Shown here: positions 1 to 6,351 of the stretch, in pieces | Layout: the number at the start of each line of letters is the position of its first letter | Position numbering within the stretch: position 1 is the stretch's first letter | Source: Firmicutes bacterium UBA2296 | GTDB lineage: Bacteria > Bacillota > UBA994 | NCBI GenBank assembly: GCA_002345475.1 | Contig: DDWC01000060.1 | Span: 16,412 to 25,044, forward strand | Direction: 5' to 3' | DNA length: 8,633 nt | Program-made: the position numbers and the translations under genes | The notes under the pieces: generated by a model | Seen by the model: only the letters and a program-made list of their open reading frames with translations | Told to the model about the DNA's origin: nothing | Databases searched by the model: none

Positions 1-133
1 AATCCGTTACAATCCTAAATGGAGTATATCATAGCCGGGAGTACAACTTGACACGCCAAAAAGGATGCGGGGTGGTCCGTGACGAAGAGGTATGTCTGGA
101 CCCGTGCCAAGAATAGAACAGGAGTGATGTCCC
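1..133. other. Non-coding left edge
   Basis: No convincing gene end, promoter pair or RNA was found here. A TTGACA at 48-53 lacks a matching -10 element at normal spacing. The only functional element seen is the AGGAG at 120-124 serving the M20 start. Confidence 0.5.
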
Positions 134-1351
134 GTGATTAAACAGGTTATGACCGACGAGAGGGTACAGGCCGGCCTGGCGTTTATCGAGGCTGACCATG
201 ACAGGGCCATTGAAGAGCAAAAGGAGATCGTCCTCGTCGAAGCGCCCACTTTTCATGAGGAGAACCGCGCCGCGGACTACGCCCGGAGGCTCACAGAGCT
301 GGGCCTGGTTGATGTGCACATAGACCCGTTTGGCAATGTTTTGGGGCGTCGCCCCGGCAAAGGCCAAGGCCCGGTGGTGCTTCTGGAAGCGCATCTGGAC
401 ACAGTGTTCCCCTTTGGCACTAATGTCACACCGGTAGAAAAGGACGGTCGGACTTACGCACCGGGCATTTGCGACGACACCCGCGGCCTGGCCGCCAATC
501 TTTCTGTGATACGAGCCCTGGACCACGCAGGCATTGAAACACAAGGCGACATCATCTTCGCGGGAACCACCCGCGAAGAGGGCATGGGCGGCATGTCCGG
601 CATGCGCGACCTGTTGCAGTCGCACCCCGAGATCGCCGCTACCATTTCTATTGACGGCGCCGGAGTGGATTCCATTGTGTACCAGGCTACGGGTATTCGC
701 AACTATTCGGTAACATACCAGGGTCCCGGAGGCCACGCCTACGGCGCCTTCGGCCTGCCCAGCCCCATACACGCAGCGGCTCGGGCAGTGACCCTGCTGG
801 GCGATATCAGGCCGCCCGCTACCCCAAAGACGACCTTCACTGTCAGCCTGATCGAGGGAGGTCATCAGATTCACGCCATTGCGCAGCAGGCAGTGTTCAA
901 AATCAACATGCGCTCTGACGACGGGGCAGAGCTTGACCGTTTCGAAGCCATGGCCATAGCGGCCTTTGAACAGGGGGCGGCGCTTGAGAACGCGCGCTGG
1001 GGGCGTGAGGAAGTAACCGTCAGCTACGAAAAGATTCTTGACGTGCCTGCAGGCACCCAGCCCGCAGACTCTGTCATAGTGCAGGCGGCCTGGCAGGCCA
1101 CAGAAGCGCTGGGCATAACCCCCCGGCTGTCAGCTGGTGGATGCACCAACACCAACATGCCGGTGAGCATGGGCATACCGGCCGTGGCACTGGGCCGCGG
1201 TGGCAAGGAAGGCGGAATACACAGTCTGGGCGAATGGTTTGACCCAACAGGGACGTACCGTTGCCCGCAGAAGTCCTTCCTGCTCCTCATCGCGCTGGCA
1301 GGGCTGCACGGAGTTACACAGCCCCTGATCGCACCCCGAGTCCAGGCTTAA
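134..1351 (+). CDS. M20 family zinc metallopeptidase (peptidase T / carboxypeptidase G2-like)
   Basis: Predicted cytoplasmic di-zinc hydrolase of 405 residues that cleaves small peptides or acyl-amino acids; the substrate cannot be read from sequence. The M20 metal and catalytic set is visible: HLD at residues 87-89, DD at 114-115 (bridging aspartate), EE at 148-149 (general base then metal ligand), Asp174, and His363 in GIHSLGEWFD. Residues about 190-290 form the inserted dimerisation domain, beginning after QGPGGHAYG. No signal peptide is seen. The start is GTG at 134: AGGAG at 120-124 lies 9 nt upstream, whereas the next in-frame ATG (149) has no such site. It is monocistronic within the window, converges on the flavodoxin gene, and is followed by a perfect hairpin at 1362-1405. 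Length is normal for the family. The family call is secure; the specificity is unknown. Confidence 0.9.
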   Translation: MIKQVMTDERVQAGLAFIEADHDRAIEEQKEIVLVEAPTFHEENRAADYARRLTELGLVDVHIDPFGNVLGRRPGKGQGPVVLLEAHLDTVFPFGTNVTPVEKDGRTYAPGICDDTRGLAANLSVIRALDHAGIETQGDIIFAGTTREEGMGGMSGMRDLLQSHPEIAATISIDGAGVDSIVYQATGIRNYSVTYQGPGGHAYGAFGLPSPIHAAARAVTLLGDIRPPATPKTTFTVSLIEGGHQIHAIAQQAVFKINMRSDDGAELDRFEAMAIAAFEQGAALENARWGREEVTVSYEKILDVPAGTQPADSVIVQAAWQATEALGITPRLSAGGCTNTNMPVSMGIPAVALGRGGKEGGIHSLGEWFDPTGTYRCPQKSFLLLIALAGLHGVTQPLIAPRVQA

Positions 1352-1361
1352 CTATCCCCAC

Positions 1362-1405
1362 AACTATAGAGCAGTCCGGGTGGAAACCCGGACTGCTCTA
1401 TAGTT
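1362..1405. terminator. Perfect 20-bp hairpin between convergent genes, probable bidirectional terminator
   Basis: The arms at 1362-1381 and 1386-1405 are exact reverse complements of 20 nt, closed by a GGAA loop of GNRA type. It starts 10 nt after the stop of the M20 gene and lies downstream of the convergent minus-strand operon, so it could stop transcription from both sides. On the plus strand the arm ends in AGTT followed by TCTT, a short and interrupted T tract. On the minus strand the tract is shorter still. Termination is inferred from position and stem strength. Confidence 0.75.
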
Positions 1406-1524
1406 TCTTGGCTCTTCCGCAAGAATGGAATCCAACATGCTCGGACACAAGAACAGCTACAGCGCGACTCCCAGTCCCTCAGGGCTTCACGAAGAACGAG
1501 GAACGCTCAATTGCGCCCTGCACC

Positions 1525-2022
1525 TCACTGCTTCAGGCTTGCGTACTGGCCGCCTATCTGCTCTACAAGCTGCAATATTTCCTGCTCGCGCTTGCGGTTT
1601 GACCAGTTAATGACGCCGGCTTCACCGACTATGCCTCCTCTGGTAACTATGTGCGTGCGCATCTGCGACAGGGCTCGGTTACCGCCCAGCCAGGCAAAGG
1701 GGAAGTGGTGGGTGACAAAGAGCGAAACCAGCTTACCCTGCAGTGTCACCAGGCCACGAAAATAGCTATCCATGGGAGTGGCCAATGAAAAACCGTGCAC
1801 AGGAGAGGCAAAGATCAGGCTGTCGTACACCGTGAGGTCAGGCAAAGAGGAGAACTCATAGTGTTTGAGCCCGGGTTTGCTATCGCCTTCTATCTGCAGC
1901 CGGAAAAGATCGCACCGGTGCCCGCGGCCCAACAGCTCCTGCTGCAGGCGCTCGGCGACGGACAATGTGTTCCCGGTGTGTGAGTAAACGATGAGACCGA
2001 TAATGCGAGGTTCAAATGACAT
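1525..2022 (-). CDS. Flavodoxin-fold FMN protein (flavodoxin/NADPH-dependent FMN reductase-like)
   Basis: 165 residues, probably a cytoplasmic FMN-binding electron carrier or quinone/FMN reductase. After an N-terminal hydrophobic beta strand (about 7-13) comes the phosphate-binding loop YSHTGNT at residues 13-19, a close match to the flavodoxin T/S-x-T-G-x-T signature. A second FMN loop is likely at the segment ASPVHGFSLAT (about 72-82), followed by a strand and loop with VTHHFPFAWLGG (about 103-114) where related proteins contact the isoalloxazine ring. The start is ATG at 2022, with GGGAGGAG seven nt upstream. That site lies just after the stop of the Fpg-like gene, only 15 nt away, so this is the last gene of the five-gene minus-strand operon. 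The redox partner is unknown. Known flavodoxins vary enough that carrier and reductase roles cannot be separated here. Confidence 0.85.
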   Translation of the reverse strand: MSFEPRIIGLIVYSHTGNTLSVAERLQQELLGRGHRCDLFRLQIEGDSKPGLKHYEFSSLPDLTVYDSLIFASPVHGFSLATPMDSYFRGLVTLQGKLVSLFVTHHFPFAWLGGNRALSQMRTHIVTRGGIVGEAGVINWSNRKREQEILQLVEQIGGQYASLKQ

Positions 2023-2037
2023 AGCTGGACTCCTCCC

Positions 2038-2865
2038 TTATAGTGGCTGACAGTCAGGACAAAAGTATATAGAACCGCCCATATAGGCGGCTTTTACGAT
2101 TAGACTACCGCAGCGTGGACAAGGCTGGCCGTGGGTTTTGCTACTGAGGATCGTCAGGTAGCCACCGGGGTTGCCGAAAAGGTCCTTTTCTGTGTCGCGG
2201 CCTCCGGCGGCCACCATATCAGCTAAAGTGCACTTGAGCGATGCGAAAAGCCCGGCCCGCTCTGGCGGGGACAAATCCGCCACCTTACGCCTGGGGTGAA
2301 CGCCGGCGAAAAAGAGGATGTCTTGCAATGCCCCGTTGCCCAGACCCGGAATACGCTGTTCGGTAGCCAGCAGCGCCTTGGCGCTTAGCTTCTGCACGGC
2401 TGGGTCATCGATGATTATAGCGAAGTACGCCTCGTCAAAGGCTTCGCTCAATGGTGAGGGCTTGCTCTTGGCCACATCGTAGTAGTAGTTATCCAGCTGT
2501 CCACGAGGAAAGCACCATAGGCCGCCGTACATCTGCACGGAAACGGTCATTGCGCTGCCGTCGTCAAACTGTACCAAGAGCTGGAGTTTGGCGGGCAACG
2601 CGGCTTCAGGCCGCCAATACCTTAAGGCCACACCATCGCCAAAGAGCATGGTCGCGTCTCCGGCGCTTACCTCGACCTTGCCTCCCGGCGCCGCGGTGGC
2701 ACTTACTGTGCGCCCTATCAGAGAGGCAGGATACTCTGCGGGATCTTCATAGTACCAGGCGAACTTGTGTGGCGAAAAAGCCGCCTGGACTCCCACAACG
2801 GTGCGCCCCAGCAGGGTGTCCTCAATTTGCCTGGCGATGGTTACGGCTTCAGGTATTTCTAGCAT
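2038..2865 (-). CDS. Fpg/Nei-family DNA glycosylase-like protein lacking the N-terminal catalytic proline
   Basis: 275 residues with full-length Fpg/Nei architecture. The N-terminal beta-sandwich domain starts MLEIPEAVTIARQ, aligning with the MPELPEVETI of true Fpg. Lys63 in PGGKVEV matches the beta-hairpin lysine. The helix-two-turn-helix domain contains IPGLGN (172-177). A C-terminal zinc finger has Cys249, Cys252, Cys269 and Cys272 in CX2C-X16-CX2C spacing. In Fpg and Nei the proline exposed after Met removal is the Schiff-base nucleophile and the next Glu is catalytic; here position 2 is Leu (codon CTA) while Glu3 and Glu6 remain. The zinc-finger arginine that contacts DNA also appears to be replaced (YMGGSIYFCP). 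The start is ATG 2865 with AAGGGGGG 8 nt upstream, so a misplaced start does not explain the missing proline. It may bind DNA, act through another amine, or have lost base-excision activity. It is fourth in its operon. Confidence 0.85.
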   Translation of the reverse strand: MLEIPEAVTIARQIEDTLLGRTVVGVQAAFSPHKFAWYYEDPAEYPASLIGRTVSATAAPGGKVEVSAGDATMLFGDGVALRYWRPEAALPAKLQLLVQFDDGSAMTVSVQMYGGLWCFPRGQLDNYYYDVAKSKPSPLSEAFDEAYFAIIIDDPAVQKLSAKALLATEQRIPGLGNGALQDILFFAGVHPRRKVADLSPPERAGLFASLKCTLADMVAAGGRDTEKDLFGNPGGYLTILSSKTHGQPCPRCGSLIVKAAYMGGSIYFCPDCQPL

Positions 2866-2897
2866 GTTCTCGGCCCCCCTTTAAGCCTGGCACTTTT

Positions 2898-3542
2898 TTA
2901 CTTCTGTAGCTCCCTGCGCGTGACTTCCAGAACTTCTGCTGCAGAGCGACCCGATTCAATCGCCTCCACGAAGAAGCCCTGGCGGACTAGCCGTCTGGCC
3001 AGGTTTACACTGTCAGGCATAATTCTCTCCCAGGCGGGGATCAGGCTGTCCAGGCGTCGATGTTCTTCCATCAAGAAGAATGCCGCCTGCCAAACCAGCA
3101 GCGCTCCCTCCAGATCCGGGTAGGGCCCAAAAACCTGCATGGCCTTTACCCTCAGGTAGGGTGTCATGCCATAAAGGTCAGTGCCCCCGGCATAAGGGTC
3201 GCGGGCGGCAAAATACACCTGCCTGATTCCGCCCATGTATATAGCACCCGCACACATCGGGCATGGCTCGACCGCGCTGTAGATAGCCCAGCCCGGACCG
3301 CTGTGCGCAATCTGAGCCAGAGCATTAATCTCGGCGTGTGCAATCTGAGTATTGGCTATTTGCCCCGGAGGGATGTCGGTCTCACGAGTGCGGTTACGGC
3401 CTACAGCCACAATCTCTCCTCGGCCATCCACCACTGCAGCTCCGATAGGGATACTACCTGCCGCAAAACTGGCCCAGCTCTCCTCGATACAGACTTGCCA
3501 GGGCCGGGATAGCGATATCCAGAAGTCTCTGTCTGAGGACAT
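2898..3542 (-). CDS. Nucleoside/tRNA deaminase-family protein (cytidine deaminase fold) with C-terminal extension
   Basis: 214 residues. The zinc-binding catalytic motifs of the CMP/dCMP/TadA deaminase family are intact: HAE at residues 69-71 (His ligand and the proton-shuttle Glu71) and PCPMC at 93-97 (ligands Cys94 and Cys97). The PIGAAVVD segment at 32-39 is the usual substrate-pocket strand. The reaction is hydrolytic deamination of a base or nucleoside, or of tRNA adenosine-34. The protein continues about 60 residues past the typical core (roughly 155-214) into a charged helical tail, so it looks more like a free nucleoside or guanine-type deaminase than standard TadA, which is usually shorter. 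The start is ATG 3542, 2 nt after the stop of the M24 gene, with GGAG about 8 nt upstream. The Fpg-like gene follows after 32 nt. The substrate is undetermined. Confidence 0.87.
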   Translation of the reverse strand: MSSDRDFWISLSRPWQVCIEESWASFAAGSIPIGAAVVDGRGEIVAVGRNRTRETDIPPGQIANTQIAHAEINALAQIAHSGPGWAIYSAVEPCPMCAGAIYMGGIRQVYFAARDPYAGGTDLYGMTPYLRVKAMQVFGPYPDLEGALLVWQAAFFLMEEHRRLDSLIPAWERIMPDSVNLARRLVRQGFFVEAIESGRSAAEVLEVTRRELQK

Positions 3543-3544
3543 GC

Positions 3545-4681
3545 TTACGCTCCGGTTGGGTAAAGCTCGAAGATGTCTCTGTCAAAGCCCGTTAATGACT
3601 CCGCCCCGTCATCGGTGATGAGTACCATGTCCTCTACCCTTAGATAGTATTCGCCGGGGGACCACACCTTTGGCTCAATGCACATCACCATACCTGGGGC
3701 CAGCAGCGTGTCTGTCTCGGGTTTAATCCAGGGGTTCTCGTGCAGGTCCACGCCGATCTGATGCCCCAGGGTTCCGTCGGGCACTCTGGCGCGAAAGCGG
3801 TCGCCGTAGCCTGACTCATCGAGCTTGGCAAGCAGGATTCCCGGCATGTCGCCTATGCGCAGGCCTGGCTTCAGGCGTGAAATCAGGTGCACTTGTGCTT
3901 CCTGTAGCGCCTTGTATGCGCCACGAATATGGGCGGGCGCCGCTCCATAGTAGAACGAGCGGCCAAAATCCGAGCAATACCCGTGCAGGACAAAACCAAA
4001 ATCGAAGGCGATGGAGGTGCCCATGACCAGCCCCTCTTCCTTGGGGTAGGTGAAAGGGTTGTCAGATGGCAAGGATCCGGTCTTCACGTAAAGGCCCGCA
4101 GGCGGAAAAGAGACGTCCTGGACGCCATACTCTTCACCAATATCCAGGATCATCTGCTGAAGCCTGGCTTGGGACAGTCCCCGATCGATGCGCCGCAGGA
4201 TCTCCGTCATAGTCCGGTCGGTGATACCGGCCACTTCCCGAAGTCGTGCTATTTCATCCGGTTCCTTGATGAGCCTGAGTTGCTCGCCAAGGCCGTCTGC
4301 TTCCATGCACTCACACCCGGGTATGGCCTCGGTAACCAGTTGCGGCAGGTAAGCGTAGGCCTGTCTGCCCACACCGAAGCGCTCGCCCTTGAGCAGCCCT
4401 GCCAGCAAACAGATTACCTCAGCTCGGTCCGCAGCCGCCTGGATGTTGACTTCAGCCGGCACTATCTCGCGGACTCTAGCGCCCACGGTGATGATGGTTG
4501 GCAACCCTTCTCGCCCCACCACCAGCAAATGATCGGGTTCCAGAGGTTCTCCCTCCCTGATCCAGGGAGCCACGCTTCCCGTGAAGTACTGGTAGTTGGC
4601 GCCAAGCCCAAAAACCACCCCGTCGATGCCGGCTTCCTGCATGGCTTGCCGCAGCCGTTCTATTCTTTTGCTATAGTTCAT
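3545..4681 (-). CDS. M24 family metallopeptidase (Xaa-Pro aminopeptidase-like)
   Basis: 378 residues with two domains. Residues 1-130 resemble the creatinase N-terminal domain (MNYSKRIERLRQAM, GLGANYQYFTG). Residues about 140-378 form the pita-bread catalytic domain, starting at the typical IKEPDEI. All five dinuclear-metal ligands are present: Asp227 and Asp238 (D-X10-D, in FDFG and SDFGR), His307 in GHQIG, Glu336 in CIEPK, and Glu350 in RVEDMVLIT. His314 in LHENP matches the second conserved histidine. The protein is predicted to be cytoplasmic and to remove N-terminal residues from peptides, typically before proline, though creatinase-like activities share the fold. The start is ATG 4681; its ATGA overlaps the TGA stop of the upstream HAD gene, with GGGGGGAT just before it. 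This strongly suggests translational coupling. The length is normal and nothing is missing. Confidence 0.92.
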   Translation of the reverse strand: MNYSKRIERLRQAMQEAGIDGVVFGLGANYQYFTGSVAPWIREGEPLEPDHLLVVGREGLPTIITVGARVREIVPAEVNIQAAADRAEVICLLAGLLKGERFGVGRQAYAYLPQLVTEAIPGCECMEADGLGEQLRLIKEPDEIARLREVAGITDRTMTEILRRIDRGLSQARLQQMILDIGEEYGVQDVSFPPAGLYVKTGSLPSDNPFTYPKEEGLVMGTSIAFDFGFVLHGYCSDFGRSFYYGAAPAHIRGAYKALQEAQVHLISRLKPGLRIGDMPGILLAKLDESGYGDRFRARVPDGTLGHQIGVDLHENPWIKPETDTLLAPGMVMCIEPKVWSPGEYYLRVEDMVLITDDGAESLTGFDRDIFELYPTGA

Positions 4682-5379
4682 TTTTTCATCCCCCCGTCAC
4701 GTTTATACTCGGCGGGTTCCGCGGCATATCCCGGGAGCAATAAGTCCTTTAGTTCCTGCACTGTGGCCGCTATGGCCGGAGCCTTCGCGGCGGTCAGCTC
4801 CTCGCGGCTACCGTAGCCGTACAGAACGCCGATGGATTCGAGGTCGTTGGCCCTGGCTCCAAGAATGTCGTGCTCACGGTCACCCACCATTACCGCATCG
4901 GCCGGGTTTTGGACATCAAGCCGCATCAGCGTATGTGCTACTACTTCACTTTTCTCGATACGGCTGCCGTCCAGTTCGCTGCCCACAATCACGTCGAAGT
5001 ATCCGTCAATGCCAAAGTGCCTGGCGATTTGCTCGGCAAATACCGTGGGCTTGGACGTGGCCACCGCCAAAGTACTGCCGTCTTCGCGCAGTTCCTGCAG
5101 CAGTTCGGCTATGCCCTCATAGAGGCTGTTTTCGTACATGCCCTTTACCGCAAAGTATTCGCGGTACTTCTCCACCGCCAAGGCCGCCTTGGCTTCGTCA
5201 AAACCATAGTACCTCATAAATGAAGCGTACAGTGGCGGCCCGATGAAAGCCCGCAGGCTTTGCTCTGTCGGCACCTCGATGCCGAAGGCCTCCAGAGCGC
5301 AACTTACCGACCTGATGATGCCCGGGCCGGAATCGGTCAGGGTACCGTCGAGATCAAACAGGATGTATTTCCATGCCAT
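4678..5379 (-). CDS. HAD-superfamily hydrolase, phosphoglycolate phosphatase/PpaX-like (subfamily IA)
   Basis: 233 residues, a cytoplasmic Mg2+-dependent phosphatase of the HAD IA type. Motif I is FDLDGT (nucleophile Asp9, acid/base Asp11). The helical cap spans roughly 15-80. Motif II is ATSK (107-110), the motif III lysine is probably Lys143, and motif IV is GDREHD (166-171). The pattern is typical of phosphoglycolate phosphatase, PpaX pyrophosphatase and related 5'-nucleotidases, which cannot be told apart by motif. Role by context: the first gene of a five-gene minus-strand operon with a peptidase, a nucleoside deaminase, an Fpg-like protein and a flavodoxin. Removing toxic phosphate by-products is plausible but inferred. 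The start is ATG 5379, with GAGGTGATG about 7 nt upstream. Its last four bases overlap the M24 start codon. The C-terminal 20 residues are charged and probably disordered. Confidence 0.9.
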   Translation of the reverse strand: MAWKYILFDLDGTLTDSGPGIIRSVSCALEAFGIEVPTEQSLRAFIGPPLYASFMRYYGFDEAKAALAVEKYREYFAVKGMYENSLYEGIAELLQELREDGSTLAVATSKPTVFAEQIARHFGIDGYFDVIVGSELDGSRIEKSEVVAHTLMRLDVQNPADAVMVGDREHDILGARANDLESIGVLYGYGSREELTAAKAPAIAATVQELKDLLLPGYAAEPAEYKRDGGMKK

Positions 5380-5441
5380 TTTGTGTCATCACCTCATCCT
5401 TTGTGAAATTCGCACTTCATGTGCCCGTTACCTGCCTGAGA

Positions 5442-5455
5442 TGCGTCTTGACGCA
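5442..5455. repeat. 14-nt palindrome in the divergent promoter region, possible operator
   Basis: TGCGTC-TT-GACGCA is a perfect dyad with 6-bp arms and a 2-nt centre, lying between the divergent HAD operon and the cysteine-rich/ATL operon. It overlaps the candidate plus-strand -35 element TTGACG at 5448-5453, the position expected for a repressor site. It does not match the Firmicutes LexA box (GAAC-N4-GTTC). No second copy was noticed elsewhere in the window by eye. The regulatory role is inference. Confidence 0.35.
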
Positions 5456-5477
5456 AGAAAGGGTGAAGAGAGATGAT
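5448..5477 (+). promoter_or_regulatory. Candidate sigma-A promoter for the cysteine-rich/ATL pair
   Basis: TTGACG (5448-5453) is one base from the consensus -35. It is followed after 18 nt by GATGAT (5472-5477), which matches four of six bases of the -10. Transcription would begin near 5484, about 24 nt before the GTG start at 5508. The weak -10 and the 18-nt spacer keep confidence modest; a weak promoter would fit a regulated gene. Confidence 0.35.
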
Positions 5478-5507
5478 TGAAGGAGAACAGGAAAGGTAGG
5501 GAGTGGA

Positions 5508-5960
5508 GTGCAAAACGCAGCGCGTTGGTGCCAAACCATAGTCAAAGAACTGGAGGCGTCTGTGGGAGTCGAGATCGCCGGGGGAATACTGCAGGCCTGC
5601 GGCCGGGACTGCGCCCATATGAGTGGCATCCCGGACCGCCTGGCAGGCCGGGATGCCCATTCCATCGATGAATTGTATGACTGTCTGCACAGCATCATCC
5701 CCGACCTGGTGGAACCTGGCCGGGGTGAACTGTACGTCACCTATCCGAAATGTTTCTGTGGTCTGGTGCAGGAGAGACTTTCGCTGACCCCTCCCCTGCA
5801 CTGTGAGTGCTCGGTCGGCTGGATAAAGGAAGTCTGTGCCACAGCATGCCCGGTACCTGTAGAGGTAGAGCTACTGCAATCGGTAATCCGAGGTGCGGAC
5901 TCCTGCCGTTTTCGGGTACGGATGCCCAAATCAAATGAAGGGAGAGGTGAGTCCCCATGA
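5508..5960 (+). CDS. Cysteine-rich protein of unknown function, coupled to an ATL gene
   Basis: I do not recognise this gene firmly. It encodes 150 residues with 11 cysteines: 8, 31, 35, 59, 82, 84, 99, 101, 110, 114 and 133. They occur in pairs: CGRDC (31-35), CFC (82-84), CEC (99-101), CATAC (110-114). This suggests metal binding, an Fe-S centre or thiol chemistry. The C-terminal half, with CSVGW followed by a short VELLQS segment and GADSCRFRV, loosely resembles the C-terminal part of V4R-like or thiazoline-carboxylate-hydrolase-like small-molecule-binding domains, where a C-x-F/R-x-V strand ends the domain. That likeness is from memory and unverified. No signal peptide or membrane segment is seen. 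The start is GTG 5508, preceded by AGGTAGGGAG; no alternative in-frame start exists back to the stop at 5478. Its TGA stop overlaps the ATG of the next gene (ATGA at 5957-5960), so the two products are likely made together. Confidence 0.75.
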   Translation: MQNAARWCQTIVKELEASVGVEIAGGILQACGRDCAHMSGIPDRLAGRDAHSIDELYDCLHSIIPDLVEPGRGELYVTYPKCFCGLVQERLSLTPPLHCECSVGWIKEVCATACPVPVEVELLQSVIRGADSCRFRVRMPKSNEGRGESP

Positions 5961-6280
5961 GCGGAGATACGCGATCCGGTTCCTTCCGTCTGATTCATAG
6001 TATTATTGCGCAGATCCCTGCCGGCAAAGTCGCCACTTACGGACAGATTGCCGCCATGGCAGGCATGCCGCGGGCCGCCCGCACCGTGGTGTGGGCGATA
6101 CACTCTCCTGCGGAAGAAGACTTACCCTATCACCGGGTAGTGGCCAAAACCGGTCGGCTGGCTCCCGAGCATGTCTTTGGCGGCTGCGACATTCAGCGCG
6201 ACATGCTGGAAGCCGAAGGGGTGACGTTCCTACCGGACGGAAGTATAGACATGGAACGACATCTCTGGCAGCCTGAATAA
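5957..6280 (+). CDS. Alkyltransferase-like protein (MGMT/Ada C-domain fold, Tyr replacing acceptor Cys)
   Basis: 107 residues, equal to the isolated DNA-binding domain of O6-alkylguanine-DNA alkyltransferase. In true MGMT the acceptor motif is PCHRV. Here it reads PYHRVV at residues 57-62, so the cysteine that takes the alkyl group is Tyr58 (codon TAT) and the protein cannot act by suicide transfer. This defines the ATL class, usually with Trp and sometimes Ala at this position; such proteins bind O6-alkylguanine, flip and bend DNA, and hand the lesion to nucleotide excision repair. The base-flipping pair is kept: Tyr28 in ATYGQIA and the arginine finger Arg42 in AARTV, 14 residues apart as in S. 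pombe Atl1. The start is ATG 5957, inside the stop of the cysteine-rich gene, with GGAGAGGTGAG upstream. No N-terminal alkyltransferase domain or Ada regulator domain is present. Confidence 0.9.
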   Translation: MSGDTRSGSFRLIHSIIAQIPAGKVATYGQIAAMAGMPRAARTVVWAIHSPAEEDLPYHRVVAKTGRLAPEHVFGGCDIQRDMLEAEGVTFLPDGSIDMERHLWQPE

Positions 6281-6316
6281 CCAGACATGTTGCGATTGCT
6301 ACACAGCAAAATGCTG

Positions 6317-6345
6317 TTGCAGAAATGGCCCGGCAAAAGTATAAT
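6317..6345 (+). promoter_or_regulatory. Near-consensus sigma-A promoter for the T-box/AspRS unit
   Basis: TTGCAG (6317-6322) and a perfect TATAAT (6340-6345) are separated by exactly 17 nt. Transcription should start near 6351-6353, immediately before the base of T-box stem I. A strong constitutive promoter followed by conditional termination is the usual T-box arrangement. A 6-bp hairpin (6303-6317) sits just upstream of the -35 and has no T tract. Confidence 0.85.
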
Positions 6346-6351
6346 ATTCCA

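Noticed and set aside
48..53. TTGACA as the -35 of a promoter for the M20 gene
   Set aside because: At 16-18 nt spacing the sequence is GC-rich (around ggtggt) with no -10 resemblance.
127..141. Four-codon ATG-TCC-CGT-GAT-TAA leader peptide overlapping the M20 start
   Set aside because: The AGGAG is only 2 nt from this ATG but 9 nt from GTG 134, so it fits the M20 start better; no attenuator structure is seen.
29..874. Long minus-strand open frame across the M20 gene
   Set aside because: It is antisense to a gene with complete M20 motifs, its protein has no recognisable domain, and such frames are common in GC-rich coding DNA.
3929..4816. 295-codon plus-strand open frame across the M24 and HAD genes
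   Set aside because: It spans two genes with intact catalytic motifs on the other strand and shows no domain of its own.
5394..5801. Minus-strand open frames opposite the cysteine-rich gene
   Set aside because: They have no recognisable domain and run through the divergent promoter region; the plus-strand gene has a ribosome site and is coupled to the ATL gene.
6303..6317. ACAGCA-AAA-TGCTGT hairpin as terminator of the ATL transcript
   Set aside because: Only 6 bp with no T tract, and it abuts the -35 of the T-box promoter; termination there is not supported.
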